The notes under the pieces were generated by a model. The model was not told where the DNA came from. It saw only the letters and a list, made by a program, of their open reading frames with translations, and did not search any database. A stretch of 41,522 nt of DNA from Oceanisphaera arctica (GTDB taxonomy: Bacteria > Pseudomonadota > Gammaproteobacteria > Enterobacterales > Aeromonadaceae). Location of the stretch: the NCBI RefSeq assembly GCF_002936955.1, contig NZ_MPZM01000026.1, forward strand, positions 1 to 41,522. The letters run 5' to 3'. Positions within the stretch are counted from its first letter, which is position 1, and the number at the start of each line of letters is the position of its first letter. The position numbers were made by a program, and so were the translations under genes. This document shows positions 36,861 to 41,522 of this stretch, piece by piece.

Positions 36861-37565
36861 TTAACCTTGCAATCGCCACCGTGACAGCAGCTTTTCGACC
36901 GGCGTGATCATCGCCTCGGTCAGCCGATACGCCAGCGGGGTATGGAACAGCCAGGCACCGGTGATCATCGCCAGGGGAATGGAGCCACAGATAAAGTCGG
37001 TAAACCAGTGGGCGCCGGACATCACCCGCGGCATGGCCAGGGCCAGCACCAGTGGTACCAACGCATAAAGATAGCGACGGGGAAAGCGATAACAGGCGAA
37101 CAGCAGGAAGGTGGCGAAACCGATGCCGTGATCGCTGGGGAAAGAATCACCGGATGCATCCTTGGCCTTGATATGAGGCACCAGTTGACTGACCCGCTCC
37201 GCCTGCTCGTAAACAATGGTGGGGCTGGCCCGCTCGATGGGCAAGGTTTTGCCCGCCGCCACCTGCAGCGAAAAACAGCCGGCCATCAATAACAGCAAAC
37301 AACCAATTTTAGCCCGCTCACGCCCCGTCACCATCCAGGCATGGCGAAACACAAAGCCAGCCATCAAGAGTGCAGCGGCACCATCAATCCAGCGCTGATT
37401 GACGAAAGCCACCAAGTCGGCAAAGCCGGGTACCGTGACCAGGTGGCCGTTGAACCACCAGAATACCGCTTCATCCAGTTCCTGCCAGTAACCAAAAAGC
37501 CAGGAAAAAAACAGTAACAAAGCCAGAGCATGCAGTGCTGTCCAGCCCTTGAGATCCCATCGCAT
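36861..37565 (-). CDS. lpxT: PAP2-family phosphatase, LpxT-like (lipid A 1-diphosphate synthase)
   Basis: The protein has 234 residues with about six membrane segments; E. coli LpxT has 237. The three PAP2 motifs are KTLPIERASP (about 107-116), DSFPSDHG (about 139-146) and MSGAHWFTDFICGS (about 180-193), with the catalytic histidines in the second and third. The spacing, KDASGDSFPSDHG and PRVMSGAHWFTD, resembles LpxT more than PgpB or BacA-type enzymes. LpxT transfers a phosphate from undecaprenyl pyrophosphate to lipid A, so it would link envelope charge and carrier recycling. A simple undecaprenyl pyrophosphate phosphatase role cannot be excluded. Confidence 0.75.
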   Translation of the reverse strand: MRWDLKGWTALHALALLLFFSWLFGYWQELDEAVFWWFNGHLVTVPGFADLVAFVNQRWIDGAAALLMAGFVFRHAWMVTGRERAKIGCLLLLMAGCFSLQVAAGKTLPIERASPTIVYEQAERVSQLVPHIKAKDASGDSFPSDHGIGFATFLLFACYRFPRRYLYALVPLVLALAMPRVMSGAHWFTDFICGSIPLAMITGAWLFHTPLAYRLTEAMITPVEKLLSRWRLQG

Positions 37566-37652
37566 ATTATTATCTTTTATCTTGGAAACACGGGATCTGT
37601 TTATACCAGACAGACAAGAAAACTCCAGATGGATTCATCAATCAGGAGTGAT

Positions 37653-37674
37653 AAAAGGGCGCCTATTGGCACCC
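37653..37674 (-). terminator. Probable terminator of the amidohydrolase gene
   Basis: Read on the minus strand, GGGTGCC and GGCGCCC (37674-37668 and 37663-37657) pair with one G-T pair around AATA, followed by CTTTTAT-like bases. It lies about 50 bases past the stop codon. Confidence 0.55.
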
Positions 37675-37724
37675 TCTGTATGATCACATCCGGTTATCAC
37701 GGCTGAGTTATCACAACTTCGTTT

Positions 37725-39071
37725 TCAAACAATAAGCTGTGCGGCCAGTTCTCGCTGCCTCGCCTTCAGTGCTTCTATGTCCAGAGCACAGACGGCGCCA
37801 TCGATCACTCGCCAGCGCCCGGCCACCATCATTCGATCAGCCCGCTGAGCACCACACAGAATCAGCGCAGCCAGCGGATCTCCGGCACCGGCAAACTGGA
37901 TATCATCCAGCCGGAACAGGGCCAGATCCGCCTGCTTGCCGACGGCAATGTCGCCGATATCATCACGCCCCAGACAAGCCGCAGAGCCGCGAGTGGCCCA
38001 GTCCAGCACCTTTTGATGGGTGATCTTGCGGGCACCGTAGCGCAGCCGTTGCAACAGCAGGGCCTGACGGACTTCGGCAATCATGTTGGAACCATCATTG
38101 GAGGCGGAACCATCGACACCGATACCGACGGGACACCCGGCGGCTTCCAGATCAAGGGTCGGACACTGGCCCGAGGCCAGCAGCATATTGGAAGAAGGAC
38201 AGTGAGCGATACCCACCCCCGCCTGTCCCAGCCGCCCGATTTCCTGCTCATTGAAGTGAATGCCATGGGCCAGCCATACCCGGTTGCTGAGCCAGCCAAC
38301 CGACTCCAGATAATCCACCGGACGCATGCCGAACATCTTCTGACAGAAGGCGGTTTCATCGTGGGTTTCCGCCAAATGGGTATGCAGCTGAACATCGTGT
38401 TGCTCTGCCAGCCGGGCAGACATCTTCATCAGCTCGGTACTGACCGAAAACGGAGAACAGGGAGCCAGCGCCACCCGCACCATGGCACCGTCGGTGCGGT
38501 CATGATGACGAAGGATCAGCCGTTCGCTGTCGGCCATGATGACGTCTTCGCTTTGCACCGTCGACTGTGGGGGCAAGCCACCCTGCTCCTGCCCCAGACT
38601 CATGGAGCCGCGAGTAAGGTGAACCCTAACACCGAGTCGTTGTGCCTGAGCCACCTGAATATCGATGGCACCTTCCAGACCTTGAGGAAACAGATAGTGA
38701 TGGTCACTGGCTGTACTGCAGCCCGACAACAGCAGCTCGGCAAGGGCGATCTGAGTCGAGACTTCCACCATTTCCGGCTCCAGCCTGGCCCATACCGGGT
38801 ACAGTGACGTCAGCCAGGAAAACAGCTCCTTATTCAGCGCCACCGGGTGGGCTCGGGTCAGGGTCTGATAGAAGTGGTGATGAGCGTTGATAAGGCCAGG
38901 CAGCAGGACATGCTGACTGGCATCATAAACTGCATCTACCGACATACTGGGTGATTGCCCCGAGGGCAGCAGCTCGGTGATCCGGTTGCCGGTAATCACC
39001 AGACCACCGGCATAGGCCGCGCTCAGGGTAGCGAGGGGTTGTTTTATCCAGAGTGTGTTGGGGTTTTGCAT
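37725..39071 (-). CDS. 8-oxoguanine deaminase / hydroxydechloroatrazine ethylaminohydrolase-type amidohydrolase
   Basis: The product is 448 residues from the ATG at 39071. It is a metal-dependent hydrolase of the amidohydrolase superfamily. Metal and catalytic motifs are NAHHHFYQTLTRA (about 63-75), HTHLAETHDE (about 230-239), WLAHGIHF and GIGVDGSASNDGSN (about 303-316). The blocks SDHHYLFPQGLEGA and LHTHLAE follow the 8-oxoguanine deaminase / hydroxydechloroatrazine ethylaminohydrolase subgroup closely. It would deaminate 8-oxoguanine or guanine-like purines. The frame extends to a GTG at 39134, but that would run over the permease terminator. GGGAG lies upstream of 39071. The neighbouring purine permease supports a purine role. 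Confidence 0.85.
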   Translation of the reverse strand: MQNPNTLWIKQPLATLSAAYAGGLVITGNRITELLPSGQSPSMSVDAVYDASQHVLLPGLINAHHHFYQTLTRAHPVALNKELFSWLTSLYPVWARLEPEMVEVSTQIALAELLLSGCSTASDHHYLFPQGLEGAIDIQVAQAQRLGVRVHLTRGSMSLGQEQGGLPPQSTVQSEDVIMADSERLILRHHDRTDGAMVRVALAPCSPFSVSTELMKMSARLAEQHDVQLHTHLAETHDETAFCQKMFGMRPVDYLESVGWLSNRVWLAHGIHFNEQEIGRLGQAGVGIAHCPSSNMLLASGQCPTLDLEAAGCPVGIGVDGSASNDGSNMIAEVRQALLLQRLRYGARKITHQKVLDWATRGSAACLGRDDIGDIAVGKQADLALFRLDDIQFAGAGDPLAALILCGAQRADRMMVAGRWRVIDGAVCALDIEALKARQRELAAQLIV

Positions 39072-39118
39072 CAGACTTTCTACTCCCTTTAAAAATGAAA
39101 GTTGGCATCCCCCGGATG

Positions 39119-39160
39119 TAAAAAACCCTGACACACAATCCGGGAAGGTGTGTCAGGGTT
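39119..39160 (-). terminator. Intrinsic terminator of the permease gene
   Basis: The 13-base arms AACCCTGACACAC (39124-39136) and GTGTGTCAGGGTT (39148-39160) are perfectly complementary. On the minus strand the stem is followed by a T run. It separates the permease gene from the amidohydrolase gene, which therefore needs its own promoter or read-through. Confidence 0.9.
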
Positions 39161-39203
39161 GAGACGGTTCAGGCTTTAAGCGAGAAGCAGGTATTCACCC
39201 ACA

Positions 39204-40625
39204 TCACTTAGTTTTTTTGACTATGCCATCTTCGTCATCAGTAACCGCAGTTTCGACATCTGATTCTTCGCCATGCGTCTGTTCAGGCAGAATCAGGCTC
39301 AGCAGGATGGCGGTAATGGCACCCATGGCAACTGGTGATTTCAGGATATTTTCCAGGGTATCCGGCAGAGCCTGCAGCACGTTAGGTACGCTGGAAACAC
39401 CGATACCCATGCCGACCGAAATGGCTACTATCATCATGTTACGACGATCCAGGTTGGCCTGTGACAGCACTCGAATACCCGCTACCGCCACGGTACCGAA
39501 CATGATCAGGGTAGCGCCACCCAGTACCGGCTTGGGCATCTGCTGCAAAATACCACCGATGACGGGGAACAGCCCCATAATCACCAGGATGGCTGCAATG
39601 TAGATACCAACGAAACGGCTGGCCACACCGGTCAGGGCGATAACGCCGTTGTTCTGACTGAAGGTAGTAGAAGGCATGCTGTTAAAGGTGGCAGCAATCA
39701 TGGAGTTCACACCATCGGCCAGCACACCGCCACGTATCCGGTTCATGTAAACAGGACCTTTTACCGGCTCACCAGAGATGGTGGAGTTGGCCGTCAGATC
39801 ACCGGTCGTTTCCATGGCGCTCACACAGAACAGGATGGCCAGCGGGATAAAGGCCGCCAGATCGAACTGGAAACCAAACTTGAACGGAACCGGAACAGAT
39901 ACCAGAGGCAGGTTGCCCAGGCTGGAGAAGTCCAGGCGGCCCATGAAGAAGGCCACGACCATGCCCAGCGTCAGACCGATAACAACGGCAGCCAGACGAA
40001 TCATAGGGTTCTTGGAACGGTTCAGCAGAACAACGCTGACCAGCACGATTCCGGCCAGTAACAGGTTATCCAGGGAGCCGAAGTTTTCGGCACCGAAACC
40101 ACCACCGATATCGGTCATTGCCACCTTGATCAACGGAATACCGATCAAGATGATGATGGTACCGGTCACCACAGGTGTGATTATTTTCTGCAGCTTGTGG
40201 ATGATACGGCTCAGAAAAATTTCGATAATCGCCGCACAGAAGCTGATGCCAAAGATGGTCGCCAGAATATCTTCGGGGGAGCCACCCCGACTTTTCACAA
40301 TCATGCCGGCAGACAGGATGGCGGTAAGAAACGCAAAACTGGTGCCCTGCAAGCAAAGCATACCCGCACCGATAGGACCAATACGGCGGCACTGGATGAA
40401 AGTACCTACGCCCGACACTATTAACGCCATGCTAATCATGTAAGGAATATGCTCACCCAGCCCCAGTACACCGCCGACGATAAGGGTAGGCGTAATCACC
40501 CCAACCAGACTGGCGAGCACATGCTGTAAGGCAGCAAAAGAAGAAGGCCAGAAGCCCGGTTTATCATGCAGCGCATAAAGCAAATCGGGGTTTTTGCTTT
40601 GTGCTGTTTTTACGTCCTGGGTCAT
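39204..40625 (-). CDS. NCS2-family xanthine/uric acid permease
   Basis: The protein has 473 residues with about fourteen hydrophobic segments. It is a nucleobase:cation symporter-2 family member resembling XanP/UacT. Family motifs seen are LQHVLASLVGVITPTLIVGG (about 34-53), GPIGAGMLCLQGTSFAF (about 83-99), the substrate-site glutamate in CVSAMETTGDLTANS (about 268-282) and FNSMPSTTFSQNNGVIALTGVASRF (about 314-338). Substrate is probably xanthine, urate or a related purine; single residues cannot settle it. An acidic, charged C-terminal tail follows the last helix. The ATG MTQDVK lies after AGGGATCTG-like bases. A strong terminator follows the gene. Confidence 0.9.
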   Translation of the reverse strand: MTQDVKTAQSKNPDLLYALHDKPGFWPSSFAALQHVLASLVGVITPTLIVGGVLGLGEHIPYMISMALIVSGVGTFIQCRRIGPIGAGMLCLQGTSFAFLTAILSAGMIVKSRGGSPEDILATIFGISFCAAIIEIFLSRIIHKLQKIITPVVTGTIIILIGIPLIKVAMTDIGGGFGAENFGSLDNLLLAGIVLVSVVLLNRSKNPMIRLAAVVIGLTLGMVVAFFMGRLDFSSLGNLPLVSVPVPFKFGFQFDLAAFIPLAILFCVSAMETTGDLTANSTISGEPVKGPVYMNRIRGGVLADGVNSMIAATFNSMPSTTFSQNNGVIALTGVASRFVGIYIAAILVIMGLFPVIGGILQQMPKPVLGGATLIMFGTVAVAGIRVLSQANLDRRNMMIVAISVGMGIGVSSVPNVLQALPDTLENILKSPVAMGAITAILLSLILPEQTHGEESDVETAVTDDEDGIVKKTK

Positions 40626-40989
40626 AACAGATCCCTTTGTTAATTGTTACCAGTGTGCAGGCATACTCTGACTGCTGTTTATTATTGGCCAACATCCAGT
40701 AAGACGTTTGACTCAGCCCTCCGACTCCACTGCAAAGCGTAGGCTAAGTGAGGAGACAGCCAGATAATACCGCAAAAAAAACATAAGTGTTACTTAAATG
40801 TAATCTTATTGTACACAAAGAATGCCTGAATGTGATCTATGTCGACATGAAACCATGGGCACTATGATTATTAAATCACCTAATATCAATATATTGAACA
40901 TATCAACGTCGGTAAGAGAGGTGCCCATTGCAACTTGATAGCACTAGTCCCTTGGATAACTTGGTTTCTGTAGCCATGGAGGTTCCAGG
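40626..40989. other. Permease upstream region, no gene seen
   Basis: The stretch is AT-rich toward 40780-40900. It contains a run of eight or nine A (40775-40783), the perfect palindrome CAATATATTG (40887-40896), and an inverted repeat ATGGGCAC/GTGCCCAT (40855-40862 and 40921-40928). No convincing open frame or known RNA motif is present. It presumably holds the permease promoter, but no clear -35/-10 pair was found. Confidence 0.5.
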
Positions 40990-41119
40990 CTCAACAGAGG
41001 ACGCCGGTGCGCCAGGGAGGATAAAGGGATCTGCTCCACCGGCCCTCTGTTTCAGGGATGATACAGAGGGTGTACAGGGAGGTATTCATAGCGAGTCGGT
41101 GGAGCGGGCCCTTTGGCCG
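40990..41119. repeat. Structured intergenic repeat, copy D (short form)
   Basis: The arms GGATAAAGGGATCTGCTCCA (from 41019) and the closing GGTGGAGCGGGCCCTTTGG (up to about 41117) pair over most of their length. The inner stem CCCTCTGT (41043-41050) pairs perfectly with ACAGAGGG (41063-41070) around a loop containing CAGGGATG. It lies 28 bases beyond the rRNA operon terminator. Confidence 0.8.
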
Positions 41120-41145
41120 GAGCAGCCGTGCTATTTTTCGCAGAC

Positions 41146-41177
41146 GAAAAAAGCCCGATACTTTCGTATCGGGCTTT
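41146..41177 (-). terminator. rRNA operon terminator after 5S
   Basis: AAGCCCGATA (41151-41160) pairs perfectly with TATCGGGCTT (41167-41176) around CTTTCG. On the minus strand the stem is followed by a T run (GAAAAAA on the plus strand at about 41145-41150). It lies about 10 bases after the 5S 3' end. Confidence 0.92.
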
Positions 41178-41186
41178 TTAATTGGG

Positions 41187-41304
41187 CGCCTGGCAGTGAC
41201 CTACTTTCACATGGCAGCTGCCACACTATCATCGGCGCGGGTGCGTTTCACTTCTGAGTTCGGCATGGGATCAGGTGGGACCACAACGCTATCGCCGCCA
41301 GGCA
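41187..41304 (-). rRNA. rrf: 5S ribosomal RNA
   Basis: The reverse complement begins TGCCTGGCGGCGATAGCG and ends with GTCACTGCCAGGC, with the universal 5S block GTCCCACCTGATCCCATGCC inside. The length of about 118 bases and the pairing of the first and last nine bases fit bacterial 5S rRNA. End positions are accurate to a few bases. Confidence 0.96.
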
Positions 41305-41416
41305 TAAACTGGGGTTTGCTAGTCACTGACTAACAAACGCTGGAAAACTGATGTCTTGCTGAAATAATTTTTGTAGTTGCCTGCCTACGCAAGGTCTCAC
41401 ACTTCTTGGGTGTTGT

Positions 41417-41522
41417 ATGGTTAAGCCGCACGGGTCATTAGTACAGGTTAGCTCAACACATCGCTGCGCTTACACACCCTGCCTATCAACGTTGTAGTCT
41501 CCAACGGCCCTTTAGAGGGCGT
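41417..41522 (-). rRNA. rrl: 23S ribosomal RNA, 3' end only
   Basis: The reverse complement contains TGAGCTAACCTGTACTAATG and ends near GCGGCTTAACCA, matching the 3' end of E. coli 23S rRNA. The gene continues beyond the window. The 112-base spacer to 5S holds no tRNA. Confidence 0.95.

Noticed and set aside
40828..40850. CRP site upstream of the permease (TGTGATCTATGTCGACA)
   Set aside because: The second half-site deviates at two or more positions from TCACA.
41305..41416. tRNA in the 23S-5S spacer
   Set aside because: No cloverleaf or T-loop sequence is seen in the 112 bases.

Overview
The window reads as a chromosomal segment of a GC-rich gammaproteobacterium, most likely an Aeromonadales-type organism such as Oceanimonas, Oceanisphaera or Zobellella. 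This placement is inferred from gene order and from close similarity to enterobacterial and Vibrio proteins; it was not tested by a database search. The yhdP-rng-maf-mreDCB block, csrD-ssb-uvrA, and pglL next to uvrA follow the gammaproteobacterial core order. I see no prophage, insertion sequence or CRISPR array.

Layout. 1-7.0 kb (minus): yhdP (3' end cut off by the window edge), rng, maf, mreD, mreC, mreB, an envelope and cell-shape cluster. 7.2-8.1 kb (plus): a PLP enzyme of the ACC deaminase/D-cysteine desulfhydrase family. 8.1-12.3 kb (minus): csrD, ssb and a YajR-type MFS transporter. 12.4-17.0 kb (plus): uvrA behind a LexA-box promoter, then a PglL-type O-oligosaccharyltransferase. 17.2-19.6 kb: a glutaminyl cyclotransferase (minus) and a PA2779/PA2778-type pair (plus). 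20.0-25.3 kb (minus): a five-gene operon coding a STAS-MlaE permease, an ATPase, an MCE/MlaD protein, a PqiC-like lipoprotein and a ClC channel. 25.4-26.8 kb (plus): a PhnA-like protein, a YqfO-like protein and a DNA alkyltransferase. 27.0-27.3 kb: a CsrB-type regulatory RNA. 27.3-32.5 kb (minus): a D-Ala-D-Ala carboxypeptidase with a SPOR domain, and metH. 32.7-36.8 kb: a Na+/H+ antiporter (plus), metA behind tandem met boxes (minus) and a CinA-like protein (plus). 36.9-40.6 kb (minus): an LpxT-like phosphatase, an 8-oxoguanine deaminase-type amidohydrolase and a purine permease. 41.2-41.5 kb (minus): 5S rRNA and the 3' end of 23S rRNA.

The most unusual signal is a family of structured intergenic repeats with four copies, at about 17.1, 19.8, 34.3 and 41.05 kb. 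The terminal arms are conserved and can fold into a long hairpin. The inner stems differ in sequence from copy to copy but stay perfectly paired, and the loop octamer CAGGGATG recurs. Two copies are composites carrying a second hairpin module, and they are inverted relative to each other. All four lie where transcription of flanking genes ends: three between convergent genes and one just past the rRNA terminator.

Other functional links: CsrB and CsrD, the factor that controls CsrB decay in E. coli, lie about 17 kb apart. Methionine synthesis is represented by metH and metA. Purine uptake and deamination are represented by the NCS2 permease and the amidohydrolase.
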